In this document: positions 35,620 to 44,628 of the stretch, piece by piece | How the letters are laid out: each line of letters opens with the position of its first letter | Position numbering within the stretch: position 1 is the first letter of the stretch | Source: Microvirga sp. TS319 | GTDB taxonomy: Bacteria; Pseudomonadota; Alphaproteobacteria; Rhizobiales; Beijerinckiaceae | NCBI RefSeq assembly: GCF_041276405.1 | Contig: NZ_JBGGGT010000002.1 | Span: forward strand, 2,021,001 to 2,085,000 | Length of the DNA stretch: 64,000 nt | Reading direction: 5' to 3' | Notes under the pieces: model-generated | What the model saw: only the letters and a program-made list of their open reading frames with translations | What the model was told of the DNA's origin: nothing | The model's database searches: none | Made by a program: the position numbers and the translations under genes

Positions 35620-36289
35620 CGCAAGCCTCCAGAATCCAGGTACGGGGTTCAGCGCTACGGCAGCGCACGAGTTCGACTTGCCAGCGTTCCCGTCCGAGAC
35701 CAGGAGCCGGCATCAGTTCAGACGGGGCAGGAGCGATGCGCCAGCGGGTCACGGCGGCGGTCGGCAGGTGAACCAGATCCTTCTCGGCGACAGTCCACCA
35801 GCGCCGAATGACCAGGGCGGTCACGCCCGTGGCTTCAGCCGCCAGTTGCAGGCGGCGCGAGGCGGTCAGCCCCATATGCGTGACCTCGCCCACCACGGCT
35901 CCCAATCCTTTCTCGCGCAGCCCCTCCTCGATGAGCGGCAGGATTTCCCGCTCGCGTTCGGCTTCGGCATAGATCACGCGATCGGGGTGAAGACCTGCGC
36001 GCAGGAGACCGGGAGCGAACAGGTCCCGGCGCGTCAGACACCAGAGCACCGGCCCCTTGAGACGGGCCGCGATCCCCGCGGTAAACAGGGTCGTGCAGCC
36101 TGCGAACTCGGAAGCAGGTCCCGCTTCGATCATCTCGTGCAGAGCGCCTCGCGCGAGGCCGCCGCCGGGGAGATGGCGGTCGATCTCAGGAGGGCCGAAG
36201 GGCAGGGGCCTGGTTCTGCTGAAGTTGCCTTCATGCCGGGCAATCCGGAGCCGTAAATCGGCAAGCCTGTCCTGTTGCCCGGCATGCAT
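35537..36289 (-). CDS. imuA: ImuA, RecA/SulA-like SOS mutagenesis protein
   Basis: A 250-residue RecA-like protein, first gene of the ImuABC mutasome. The start ATG 36289 gives MHAGQQDRLADLRLRIARHE; the family segment FGPPEIDRHLPGGGLARGALHEM follows, then TASRRLQLAAEATGVTALVIRRW. The Walker A site is degenerate, as usual in ImuA. A LexA box lies 34 bases upstream. Its 3' end overlaps imuB in another frame. ImuA interacts with RecA and ImuB in studied systems, which is family knowledge rather than something visible here. Confidence 0.92.
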   Translation of the reverse strand: MHAGQQDRLADLRLRIARHEGNFSRTRPLPFGPPEIDRHLPGGGLARGALHEMIEAGPASEFAGCTTLFTAGIAARLKGPVLWCLTRRDLFAPGLLRAGLHPDRVIYAEAEREREILPLIEEGLREKGLGAVVGEVTHMGLTASRRLQLAAEATGVTALVIRRWWTVAEKDLVHLPTAAVTRWRIAPAPSELMPAPGLGRERWQVELVRCRSAEPRTWILEACDAKGRLALPVDLADRSDQAADRQAAAS

Positions 36290-36322
36290 GACCCCGTGCC
36301 CGTTCGCTTTCGTGTTGAGGAT

Positions 36323-36337
36323 GTTCCTATTATGTTC
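36323..36337 (-). promoter_or_regulatory. LexA (SOS) box upstream of imuA
   Basis: GTTC-CTATTAT-GTTC on the plus strand, i.e. GAAC-N7-GAAC towards imuA, is an exact match to the alphaproteobacterial LexA operator. It lies 34-48 bases upstream of the imuA ATG, the place expected for repression of the cassette until DNA damage. Confidence 0.88.
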
Positions 36338-36440
36338 TCGTTACGTCATGAGTCAAATGCACGCACCGGTCGTTGTGAATTTTGGGGAGAAGGATGTTAC
36401 GAGAAGCGGTTAACGGGCCCGAGAACAGGCAAGGAGCGGT

Positions 36441-36728
36441 ATGGTCTACCGCGATAACAGGAGCGGGGCACGGATGCTACTCTCGTGGATGAAACTGGCC
36501 CTGGAGACGAACAGGCTCGCTCTGGAGTCTCAGATCGTCATTTGGACCCGGCTGGCCCAGATCGCTCGCGGTCAGGGCACGCCTGCCGAATCCGCCCTGA
36601 TGGTGACGGAGAAGATCGCTGCCTTTGCCGAGGCGACGGCAACGGTGGCGACGGGCGGGTCGGCCCACAAGGTCGTCAAGGGATACCGCAAGCGTGTGCG
36701 GGCGAATGTCAGGCGCCTGAGGCGCTGA
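36441..36728 (+). CDS. Phasin-like small helical protein
   Basis: A 95-residue protein with AAGGAG seven bases before ATG 36441. It is almost wholly amphipathic helix (LLSWMKLALETNRLALESQIVIW, split, then EKIAAFAEATATVAT) with a strongly basic C-terminus (KGYRKRVRANVRRLRR). This composition is phasin-like, suggesting association with polyhydroxyalkanoate granules or nucleic acid, but the length is below typical phasins. It is divergent from imuA and not an obvious member of that operon. Confidence 0.6.
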   Translation: MVYRDNRSGARMLLSWMKLALETNRLALESQIVIWTRLAQIARGQGTPAESALMVTEKIAAFAEATATVATGGSAHKVVKGYRKRVRANVRRLRR

Positions 36729-36848
36729 CATCTCATTCCGTCCCTATGCGGATCTACGAGGTCCGAGAGAGAATCCAGGCGGCAATTCAGGCCGCATCAA
36801 CGCCTCCATCTCCTGCGGCTGTCGGGCCTGAGCGTGCTTTCCCACTTG

Positions 36849-37012
36849 CATCGTGCGAAAACGTGGACTCGGCTTTTCGCTGAAACGATGCGCTCTTGCC
36901 AAGAAGGGAGCATCGAACGCGGGAAGCGGGCACCGGTTCTGCGTGAAAAGATGTTCGAGACCATAGACTGACGGCATCGGATGTGGGTTCGATGTCACGT
37001 CCGATGCTGCAA
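36849..37012. repeat. Interspersed hairpin repeats, copies 10a and 10b
   Basis: catcgtgcgaaaacgtggac ... ttttcgctgaaacgatgcgctc, then gagcatcgaacgcgggaagc ... ctgcgtgaaaagatgttc ... cacgtccgatgctgc. Both subtypes are fused in one block. Confidence 0.8.
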
Positions 37013-37064
37013 AGGCGGAGTCCGGCTGGTGCCAACGCCGAAGCGTAAGCGGGGCGAGGCTTGC

Positions 37065-38732
37065 ATGTCGACGGCGATTGCCATTCTCGGTGGCGTTGGG
37101 CTGTTCCTGCTGGGCATGACCGTCATGACCGACGGCCTGAAGGCGCTGGCGGGATCTTCCCTCCGCACCGTCCTCGGTAAGGCGGCGGCAACGCCGCTCT
37201 CGGGAGCCTTCTGGGGCGCGGTGGTGACGCTGCTCGTGCAGTCGTCGAGCGCCGTGACGATGACAACGATCGGCCTCGTCAGCGCGGAGCTTCTGACCTT
37301 TCCGCAGGGGCTCGGCCTCGTGTTCGGCGCCAACGTCGGCACGACGGGCACGGGCTGGCTCGTGGCGCTGATCGGCGTACGCGTCTCATTGTCGGCCTAT
37401 GCGCTGCCCATGATTTTCATTGGCGCGTTGGCCAGATTGCTGGGCGGCAGGCGGATCGCGGCGGCGGGCGGCGCGCTCGCGGGCTTCGCGCTGGTGCTCT
37501 ATGGGCTGACAACCCTCCAGCTGGGCATGGGAGGCCTTGCGGACAGTCTGCATCCGTCTGACCTGCCCGCGACTCTCGGCGTGCCGGGGGTCGGCTGGGT
37601 CGCGGGGACGGTCGGCCTCATAACGCTGATCGTCGTCGGTCTGGCGATGACCGCGGTCATGCAGTCTTCGACGGCCGCCATCGCGGTCACCATTTCTGCT
37701 TTCTACGCCGGGGCGGTGAGCCTGGAGCAAGGCGCTGCGCTGATCATCGGCCAGAACATCGGGACGGCGACGAGTTCCGCATTGGCGGCCATCGGGGCCG
37801 GAACGACGGCCAAGCGCCTTGCTCTCGCCTATGTGCTGTTCAAGGTCATAGCGGCGCTCATCGCAGTCGTCGCCTTTCCGTTCACGGCGGCACTGATGAG
37901 AGCGTTCACCGCGTCGGTCGACGGAATGACGCTCCTTGCCGCCTATCACACCGCCTATAACGTCGTGGGGGTCGCGATTCTCCTTCCGGCGACACAGTGG
38001 TTCACTCGTATTGTGGAACGGCTCTTGCCCTCCACTCAAACGGCACTTCAGCGCGCGCTCGATCCGAGTGCGCTCGCCAGCCCGGTGGTGGCGGTCGAGA
38101 CCGCCCGGCGTGTCGTCGCCAACGTCCTCGCAACAACCGCCGCCTCGGTTTCCGCTGCGCTTTCGGGCGGAGCCGGTCCCGGCGCGCAGGACAGAGCGGC
38201 TGCCGTCGCAGTGCTCGAGGAGGTGCGGGATTTCCTGTCCGAATTGAAGGACCCGCCCGAAACGGAGGCCGAGCGGCTCCGCATGATGAGTACGCTGCAC
38301 GCACTCGATCACGCTTCGCGCCTCGTAGACGTCGTGGCAAACGGCGGGTTTCCGGGACAGCCGACCGGAGCTTCCCACGACTTTCGCGCAGGCGAGCTGT
38401 GCGCACAGGCCATGCGCGCGGCACTGGCGGTTGGTGGCTCGATCATCTCAGAATCCGCCCTCAGCGCGCAAGCTGCCCCCATCGGCTGGAGCGTTTCGCC
38501 CGAACTCGCCGCCGCGCTCGCTGAAGCGGAGGCTGCTGCGACGGAACTCGACTTTCTTCAGCGAAATCATCGTGCTGCAACCCTCTCCTCCGTCGCGCCG
38601 GGAAGGCTGACCGTCGCGGATGCCTTCACGCGGATCGATGCCACTCGGCGGCTCGGCCGGACCGCGCATCATGCCTGGCGTTCGGCGGCGCATCTCCTCG
38701 GCGTCGGCGCGGATGGCGGTCTGAGCCGGTAG
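37065..38732 (+). CDS. Na/Pi-cotransporter (NptA/YjbB) family protein with PhoU-like tail
   Basis: A 555-residue membrane protein of the PNaS family. Two inverted QSS repeats, LLVQSSSAVTMTTIGLV and TAVMQSSTAAIAVTISAF, mark the substrate pathway. About nine helices occupy residues 1-310. The C-terminal part (about 330-540) is soluble and helical, PhoU-like (FLSELKDPPETEAERLRMMS). E. coli YjbB exports phosphate, so efflux or sodium-coupled movement are both possible. The start ATG 37065 is chosen because upstream sequence is repeat DNA. Confidence 0.88.
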   Translation: MSTAIAILGGVGLFLLGMTVMTDGLKALAGSSLRTVLGKAAATPLSGAFWGAVVTLLVQSSSAVTMTTIGLVSAELLTFPQGLGLVFGANVGTTGTGWLVALIGVRVSLSAYALPMIFIGALARLLGGRRIAAAGGALAGFALVLYGLTTLQLGMGGLADSLHPSDLPATLGVPGVGWVAGTVGLITLIVVGLAMTAVMQSSTAAIAVTISAFYAGAVSLEQGAALIIGQNIGTATSSALAAIGAGTTAKRLALAYVLFKVIAALIAVVAFPFTAALMRAFTASVDGMTLLAAYHTAYNVVGVAILLPATQWFTRIVERLLPSTQTALQRALDPSALASPVVAVETARRVVANVLATTAASVSAALSGGAGPGAQDRAAAVAVLEEVRDFLSELKDPPETEAERLRMMSTLHALDHASRLVDVVANGGFPGQPTGASHDFRAGELCAQAMRAALAVGGSIISESALSAQAAPIGWSVSPELAAALAEAEAAATELDFLQRNHRAATLSSVAPGRLTVADAFTRIDATRRLGRTAHHAWRSAAHLLGVGADGGLSR

Positions 38733-39194
38733 CCCAACGAGAGAGCACTCAGAGCGGAAGAAACGAGGATTGCACGTGGGCGATGTTCCATGCCTGGCCG
38801 GTGCCGCTGTTCTTGCATCACGGATCGTCATGTCGAGACGCATCCATCCGCCGCCTGCCACGCAGCATCAGCGTCTTCGGGACTACGGTCGGCCGATGAC
38901 CTCGGCACCCCTCCGCTCGATGTAAGCGGTAGAACGGGTTGGATGAGCTTCATGCCAATGCGTCGCGAGGAACGATAAGCAAGCCGCCTCGCATCGATCG
39001 ACTCAGCTCGTGCACCTGTCGGCCAAGCAAGCTTCTCATGCGGCTTGCTAGCGCATCGTGCGAAAAAGTGGACCCGGTTTTTCGCGAGAACAATGCGCTC
39101 TCTCCAAGAAGGGAGCATCGGATTGGATGCCAAAAGTGGGTCCACTTCCTGCGTCCGATGCTCTATTAGGCCCCGCTCTCCTCCGGAAGGAACA
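38733..39194. other. Gap without a convincing gene
   Basis: About 460 bp between convergent genes. Small frames exist but none has a ribosome-binding site or protein-like pattern. The right third is a repeat copy. Confidence 0.5.
39051..39164. repeat. Interspersed hairpin repeat, copy 11
   Basis: agcgcatcgtgcgaaaaagtgg, cccggtttttcgcgagaac, aatgcgctctctcc, gggagcatcggattgg and cgtccgatgctc; a nearly complete long form. Confidence 0.85.
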
Positions 39195-39890
39195 TTACCG
39201 GACCACTAGTCCCGCGAACGGCTCGACCCACGCCACCTGATCGATCACCGCCTGCACCCCAGGCACGTTCTCGGCCACGACCTTGGCGGCATGGCGCATG
39301 CGTTCATCGAAGATTGCGCCCGTTAGGGTCACCACGCCATTCTCGACATGCACCCGGATGAACCTGCCGCCCCAGCTCTGTTTGTCGAGCTCCGCCAGCA
39401 CGGCTTTGCGGATCTGATCATCGGCAATAGTGGCAGGGGAGGCCGTGGGCAGGGCTCGCGCGAGCGCCCGCAACACGTCGGAGCGGGCCACGATCCCGAC
39501 CACCTTGCCGTTGTCGAGCACCGGCAGCCGCTTGATCTGGTGGCGGCTCATCGCCGTGACGACCTCTTCGAGCGGCGCATCCCGGCGTGTCGTCACGGGA
39601 TCCGTCGACATCACCTGCTCGACCCTGCGGCCGTGGGTCCGCACGTATTCATCGGCCAGCTTGCCCGGACCGACGAGGAATTCGAGCCATGAGGACCGCT
39701 TACGCTCGGTGCCGAGCTCCCCTCTGCGCAGAAGGTCGCCTTCGCTGATCATCCCGGCCAGGGTGCCGTCCCGCGTCGTAACGGGAAGGCCGCTGATCCG
39801 CTCCGCCAGCATGAGCTGCGCCGCTTCGGCGATGGTGGCGGACGGCTCGACGCTGATCACCGGTGTGGTCATGACATCTGCGACAATCAC
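39195..39890 (-). CDS. CBS-domain pair plus BON domain protein
   Basis: A 231-residue cytoplasmic protein with two CBS motifs forming a Bateman module: DVMTTPVISVEPSATIAEAAQLM with ISGLPVTTRDG (about residues 5-60), and VMSTDPVTTRRDAPLEEV with IKRLPVLDNGKVVGIVARSDVL (about 92-145). A C-terminal BON domain (about 160-225, VRVHVENGVVTLTGAIFD-like) follows. CBS pairs usually bind adenosyl nucleotides and BON domains may bind lipid or protein. It is often induced by stress or stationary phase in Rhizobiales. No operon partner. Confidence 0.9.
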   Translation of the reverse strand: MIVADVMTTPVISVEPSATIAEAAQLMLAERISGLPVTTRDGTLAGMISEGDLLRRGELGTERKRSSWLEFLVGPGKLADEYVRTHGRRVEQVMSTDPVTTRRDAPLEEVVTAMSRHQIKRLPVLDNGKVVGIVARSDVLRALARALPTASPATIADDQIRKAVLAELDKQSWGGRFIRVHVENGVVTLTGAIFDERMRHAAKVVAENVPGVQAVIDQVAWVEPFAGLVVR

Positions 39891-40504
39891 GAGATCCTCC
39901 TGACGATGTGGTCACGAGCAGAAAGAAAGCGGGCGTGGGTCAAAGGGCGCACCAGAGCTCCGCCGTTTGCGCGACTGCCGATATCGAGCCGTCGCAGGAT
40001 CGCGCCCGGTCCCGCGGGGTGGGGTCGACATCGTTGTGGCTGAGCATGGGAGAGCCCTTCCTCCGATCCAGCCAGTTTACTCCCACTTCACCGATCCCGC
40101 AGCTCCCCAGCCGCAGGTCACGACAGCAGACCGGCATGGGCGGAAGGCCGAGCGCTCCAGCGTCTGCCAAACAGAGACAGCCGTCCGATGCCGGACCAGG
40201 ATCTGCGATGCGGTGCGCTGTCGGATTTTCGCCATCATGCGGCGGTTAATTGGTAGGGAAAGCCTCCGAATATCTGACGGGAGCCCTATCGAAGGTGGCT
40301 TTGCTCTCTTTCTGCCGAACTGAAAACGCGAGCCACTCACCGCACGATCAGGCGCCAAACAAGGCAGTATCTGCATTTTCGAACGCGGCGTCAGGGTTTC
40401 TCCATACGATTTCGGCGCTTTCTCTCAACTGTCCCGCAATCCGCGGCCGACATCCACGTTGCACACCGGACAGGGGCCGCACCGCTTCCAGAGGAGTCCG
40501 GTCG
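39891..40504. other. Long gap without a recognised gene
   Basis: About 610 bp between divergent genes. Several overlapping frames on both strands lack ribosome-binding sites and recognisable domains. Promoters for both flanking genes should lie here. Confidence 0.5.
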
Positions 40505-41074
40505 ATGGCTGAACTGGTGGTCGTCGGGTTCGACAGCCCGACCGATGCGGACCGCGTCCTGACCGAGCTGACGCGCCTGCAGAAGGAATACCTGATCGAT
40601 CTCGAGGATGCGGTGGTCGCGATCCGCAGCCCGGATGGCACGGTGCGCATCAAGCAGAGCGTCAACCTGGTGAGCCTGGGCGCGGCCTCGGGCGGCCTGC
40701 GCGGCGCCCTGTGGGGCAGCCTGATCGGTCTGTTGTTTCTCAATCCGCTCGCCGGCTTTGCCATCGGCGGGGCGGTCGGGGTCGGCTCGGGCGCGCTGAG
40801 CGGGAGCCTGATCGATTACGGCATCAACGACGACTTCATCAAGGGGATCGGCGCGACGCTCAAGCCCGAGACCTCGGCGCTGTTTCTGCTGATCCGCAAG
40901 TCGCAGCCCGAGAAGGTGCTCGCCGAGCTGGCGGGGTTCAAGGGCCATGTGATCCGCTCGTCGCTGTCGCCCGAGCAGGAAGCCAAGCTCCAGGCGGCGC
41001 TGGCTCGGGCGCACCCGCCGAGCCCGAGCGAGGGTGTCGAGTCTGCGGGCGGGATGGCGGCGTCACCGGCGTAA
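40505..41074 (+). CDS. DUF1269-type membrane protein
   Basis: A 189-residue protein starting MAELVVVGFDSPTDADRVL at ATG 40505 with AGAGGAG upstream. A ferredoxin-like N-terminal part (about residues 1-60) is followed by a glycine-rich hydrophobic hairpin (LRGALWGSLIGLLFLNPLAG and GGAVGVGSGALSGSLIDYG) and a C-terminal soluble part ending in a Ser/Pro tail. This is the DUF1269 pattern, membrane-associated and of unknown function, common in stress regulons. It is followed 26 bp later by a secreted protein gene. Confidence 0.82.
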   Translation: MAELVVVGFDSPTDADRVLTELTRLQKEYLIDLEDAVVAIRSPDGTVRIKQSVNLVSLGAASGGLRGALWGSLIGLLFLNPLAGFAIGGAVGVGSGALSGSLIDYGINDDFIKGIGATLKPETSALFLLIRKSQPEKVLAELAGFKGHVIRSSLSPEQEAKLQAALARAHPPSPSEGVESAGGMAASPA

Positions 41075-41100
41075 GGGGCCAAGCGGCACAGGAGAGCGCG

Positions 41101-41403
41101 ATGCTGTCACGACGGTTGTTTCTGACGTGGATCCTGGGCACGGCGGCGGCCACGACGGTCGGGGTTGCGACCGAGGCCGCGGCCCAGCCCAGCCGCGAAC
41201 CGGGCCGGCCGAGCCGGCCCGGCCCCGGTCGTCCTGGTCCCAGTCGTCCTGGCCGGCGGCCGCCGCCGCCGCGGCGGCGCCCTGAGCGCCGGCCGCGGCC
41301 GCGTTCGGGCTTTGTCTGGGTGCCGGGACGCTGGGTCTGGAGCGCCCGGCGCGGGCGCTGGGTCTGGCGGGACGGCTATTGGCGCCGGCGGCGGCGCTGG
41401 TAG
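41101..41403 (+). CDS. Small secreted Pro/Arg-rich protein with WVPGRWVW repeats
   Basis: A 100-residue protein from ATG 41101. The N-terminus MLSRRLFLTWILGTAAATT followed by AAAQ is a signal peptide with twin arginines before the hydrophobic core. The middle (about residues 32-68) is extremely Pro/Arg/Gly-rich. The end carries WVPGRWVWSARRGRWVWRDGYW, the YXWXXGYW-type repeat seen in many small periplasmic proteins of this group. The role is unknown, probably cell-envelope. It follows the DUF1269 gene closely and may be co-transcribed. Confidence 0.75.
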   Translation: MLSRRLFLTWILGTAAATTVGVATEAAAQPSREPGRPSRPGPGRPGPSRPGRRPPPPRRRPERRPRPRSGFVWVPGRWVWSARRGRWVWRDGYWRRRRRW

Positions 41404-41587
41404 CGGCCTGCGCGCAGGAGGAGGCGCCGATGCGGCTGGGCCGCAGGTTCCAGCGAGCGGTGTAAAACCTTGCGGAGAGGTTGGATGATGCGGACCTTCG
41501 ATCGCGCCCGTGATCGCATTCCGGCACACCCGCCAGGAGCCCGAGTGGCCACAAGCTCGCGGGCGCCGGGGGAGAACGGAGGACGCC

Positions 41588-42220
41588 ATGGCTGCCCGGG
41601 ACGCCGTTTCGCTGAGCAGGACCAGAAACACGCAGACACCCCCCGGTTGGGTTCGCCTGATGTTGGGGCTCGTCATGGTGCTGGCAGGAGTTGCGATCCT
41701 GGCCGACGTCGCCTTTGCCTCCCTCGTCAGCTCGGCCTTCATCGGGGCGACTGCCGTCGTCGTAGGCCTCTGCGAGATTGTTCATGCCGTCTGGACGAGG
41801 AGAGAGGGTGCTGTGCCGTGGCAGATCCTGCTAGGTCTTCTGTATGTGGCTGTCGGTATCGTGCTCGTCGCTGATATCGGTTCGGGCGACATGATCGCAG
41901 CCTCGGGTATCGCGCGATCTGCCCGTTCGAGCGAACTGCTGCTCACCTATGGGCTTGGTCTGCTGCTCCTAGCGTCAGGCATTGTCAGGATCCTGTTGGG
42001 AGTGCGTCGCTGGCGGGCGGGCGGCTGGATGCTGCTGCTGGCGGGCACGTTCGGCGTCGTAGCAGGCCTCATCGTCCTGACTGAGTTCCCGAAGACCGGG
42101 TTCTGGATCTTCGGGTTGCTGCTCGGGATCGATCTCATCGTGCATGGCGCGGCGTGGCTGGGTTTCGCGTTTCTTGGGAGCGGCCGGCCGCGACATGCCG
42201 GATCCGGTGTAGCGCGATGA
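41588..42220 (+). CDS. HdeD family acid-resistance-like membrane protein
   Basis: A 210-residue protein of about six transmembrane helices arranged as repeated pairs (WVRLMLGLVMVLAGVAILADV, then ILLGLLYVAVGIVLVADI, and a closing GFWIFGLLLGIDLIVHGAAW). This is the HdeD/DUF308 layout. E. coli HdeD contributes to acid resistance at high density, but most homologues are uncharacterised. It starts at ATG 41588; the frame open before it is not convincing. It is in the same direction as the preceding small genes and is followed by repeat copies. Confidence 0.85.
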   Translation: MAARDAVSLSRTRNTQTPPGWVRLMLGLVMVLAGVAILADVAFASLVSSAFIGATAVVVGLCEIVHAVWTRREGAVPWQILLGLLYVAVGIVLVADIGSGDMIAASGIARSARSSELLLTYGLGLLLLASGIVRILLGVRRWRAGGWMLLLAGTFGVVAGLIVLTEFPKTGFWIFGLLLGIDLIVHGAAWLGFAFLGSGRPRHAGSGVAR

Positions 42221-42260
42221 ATTCGGGCCAGACGCCGCCAGCTCAAGAATGCACGACCTA

Positions 42261-42418
42261 CAGCATCGGACGAGAAAAGTGGGCCCACTTTTGGGATCCA
42301 ATGCGATACTCCAAGCCTTCAATGGCGCATCGTTTGAGCGGACCCAGCGGGCCGCGTCAGCGAGTACCGGGTCCACTTTTCGCTAGCGCGGCCCGCTGGG
42401 TCCGCACGATGCGCTAGC
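42261..42418. repeat. Interspersed hairpin repeat, copy 12 (long form)
   Basis: cagcatcggacgagaaaagtgg, gcgcatcgtttgagcggaccc, gggtccacttttcgctagcgcgg and gtccgcacgatgcgctag. It carries the same cgcggccc block as copies 2 and 15. Confidence 0.85.
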
Positions 42419-42670
42419 AGCGATCAGGCCGAACGTTGGAAGCTGAATATGGAAGGCGAAGATTCACGGTATGCCGGATTTTGAATCATGATCATACATA
42501 AATGGTCGAGAAAAGCGGGCCGATGCAGCCGTGGACTCTTGCAATTCGGTAAATCTTGATGGAAAATTTTGCCCATCAATGCCGTTCATGTTTTGTTTTT
42601 CGCGTTTGAGAGCGCATCTGGCTCCCCATACGTGTGGCGAGTCTCCGAGAGAGAATCTGCGGAGGAGCGC

Positions 42671-44299
42671 ATGGAGACGGCTCAGGTTCCTGTCGACCTT
42701 CTGCACTGGGTGCTCGCGATACTATCGATCGTCGCACTACTGGTCTTTCTTGTTCCATTGCGCTGGCGCGCCCCGGAAGCGGGGCCGATGGCGATGTTCG
42801 TGTCTGGCATCGTGGCGCTGCTTGCTTTTCGAACGCCGTGGAACACATTGGCGGTTGCAAGCGCGAAGGGCGTATGGGATGCCATCTTCATCCTGTACGT
42901 GATCTGGCCGGCGCTGCTCCTCTATCAGATCACCAAGCAGGCTGGCGCCTACGACGCGCTGCGGAAAGGCATCTCCGGATTCAGCCGCAACGATCTGTTC
43001 ATCATTCTGGCGCTGTGTTGGGTTTTCGCGTCATTCCTGCAGGGCATTGTCGGCTTCGGCGCCCCCGTCGCCGTCGTCGTTCCGCTGCTGATCACGGTTG
43101 GCGTGAAGCCGGTCTATGCCGTGGCCATGGGGGTTCTCGCGCACGCTTGGGCGAGGTTCTTCGGCACCCTTGGGGTTGGATGGCTGGCGCTGCTGCGAGT
43201 CTCCAATGTGAAAGACGTCGTCAGGGCTGCCTACGAGTCGTCACTGCTGATCCTCATACCCACCTATCTGGCCGGCTTCCTTGTCGTGTGGCTTTATGGC
43301 AGAGGACCGGCGGTACGCCATGCTTGGCCCCTCGTGCTGATCCTCGGCACGATTCTCGGCGTCGGACAGCTCCTCGTTGCACTCTTCAGCCCCGAGCTAT
43401 CGACCTTCCTGGCAGGAGCCGTAGCGCTTTTGGCGCTCTATCCATTGTCGCGTTGGAAACGCTACGGCGATCCGGTCAAGGGCATCCCCAACCGGCCGGC
43501 CATGGTGAAAACACAAGAGGGCGAACAGGGCGAGACAGCACCGGTCATGGGCCTTGCGATGTCGTTCCTTCCCTATATCGTACTGACGGCCGTGACCCTC
43601 AGCATCTTGCTGATTCCGCCAGTCAACGCATTGATGCGGCAGCTTCAGGTCGGGCTGCCGTTCCCCGCCGTTGGAACCGGCTTTGGCGTCCAGAATGCCG
43701 CGATCGAACGCTACGCGCCTATTACGGTCTTTACGCATCCCGGAATGATGGTGCTGATCACCTCGGTGATCGTCTGGATTGTGTACCGGACGGGCGGTTA
43801 CTATCGCGCCTGGGCGGAACGCCACCAGCCGGAAAGCATCTGGTCTGCGCTGCTCGTCGATGCGGTGCCCGCCTCGGTCCCGGTGATCGCATTTCTTGTG
43901 ACGAGCCGTATCCTGGACCATAGCGGCCAGATTTTGACTCTCGCCTACGGCATCGCCGCTGTCTCGCCGCCATTGGTCTATGCCGGCGTCGCGAGCGTCA
44001 TCGGCGCTCTAGGCGCTTTCATGACATCCAGCAGCACTGCCTCCTGCGTGCTATTCGGTGGCGTGCAGAGCAGTGTGGCTCAGCTCCACGGAATGCCCAG
44101 GGAGACCATCATTGCCGCGCAAGCCGCCGGCAGTGCCTATGGCAATGCAATCGCGCCTGCCAACATCGTTCTGGGCACGAGCATCGCCGGCGCAAGCGGC
44201 CAGGAAGGAGCAGTCCTGCGTATCACCATGCCCTGGACCGTTATCGTCGCCGTTTTAACAGGCGTGGCCACGATCGCATTGGTTGTTTTTTCTCGATAA
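42671..44299 (+). CDS. L-lactate permease (LctP) family transporter
   Basis: A 542-residue polytopic protein of the LctP family (lactate, glycolate or related hydroxy/sulfo acids with protons). About 12-14 helices are present; family segments include FLQGIVGFGAPVAVVVPLL and the conserved ending QAAGSAYGNAIAPANIVLGTS. ATG 42671 has GGAGGAG directly upstream. The next genes are a small two-helix protein and a gamma-glutamyltransferase, all in one direction, so the natural substrate could be a product or precursor of gamma-glutamyl peptide breakdown rather than lactate. Confidence 0.9.
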   Translation: METAQVPVDLLHWVLAILSIVALLVFLVPLRWRAPEAGPMAMFVSGIVALLAFRTPWNTLAVASAKGVWDAIFILYVIWPALLLYQITKQAGAYDALRKGISGFSRNDLFIILALCWVFASFLQGIVGFGAPVAVVVPLLITVGVKPVYAVAMGVLAHAWARFFGTLGVGWLALLRVSNVKDVVRAAYESSLLILIPTYLAGFLVVWLYGRGPAVRHAWPLVLILGTILGVGQLLVALFSPELSTFLAGAVALLALYPLSRWKRYGDPVKGIPNRPAMVKTQEGEQGETAPVMGLAMSFLPYIVLTAVTLSILLIPPVNALMRQLQVGLPFPAVGTGFGVQNAAIERYAPITVFTHPGMMVLITSVIVWIVYRTGGYYRAWAERHQPESIWSALLVDAVPASVPVIAFLVTSRILDHSGQILTLAYGIAAVSPPLVYAGVASVIGALGAFMTSSSTASCVLFGGVQSSVAQLHGMPRETIIAAQAAGSAYGNAIAPANIVLGTSIAGASGQEGAVLRITMPWTVIVAVLTGVATIALVVFSR

Positions 44300-44311
44300 G
44301 CGGACAGCGCC

Positions 44312-44533
44312 ATGGACAGAAAGCTAAAGGCGGAGACTCTCGCGCTGCTGCTGTTGTTCGCAGCATTTCCGATCATCAGCTTTGGCACGATCGGCGACAG
44401 AAACCTGGTGTGGTGGATTGGTCTCCTAAGCCTTGTCGCGGGCGGTGTGCTGCCTGTGTGGACACGCTACATGGACCACTCCGGTGACACGATCAGGGAC
44501 GTCGGCCTGGAGTTCGACGATCGGACGTCGTAG
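44312..44533 (+). CDS. Small two-helix membrane protein
   Basis: A 73-residue protein, ATG 44312, 12 bp after the permease stop. Two hydrophobic helices (LALLLLFAAFPIISFG and VWWIGLLSLVAGGVLPVW) are followed by an acidic C-terminus (DHSGDTIRDVGLEFDD). Its place and size suggest a subunit or accessory of the adjacent LctP-type permease. No family is recognised, and LctP proteins normally act alone, so the link is inference only. Confidence 0.65.
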   Translation: MDRKLKAETLALLLLFAAFPIISFGTIGDRNLVWWIGLLSLVAGGVLPVWTRYMDHSGDTIRDVGLEFDDRTS

Positions 44534-44628
44534 CTCCCGCAGGGGCCCGCGTCATCGTTGCGTGCCGGCCGGAAAAGTCGATGCGTTCCGCAGCGATTTA
44601 CCACGGTCCTTAGAGACAGGAGGCGGTG

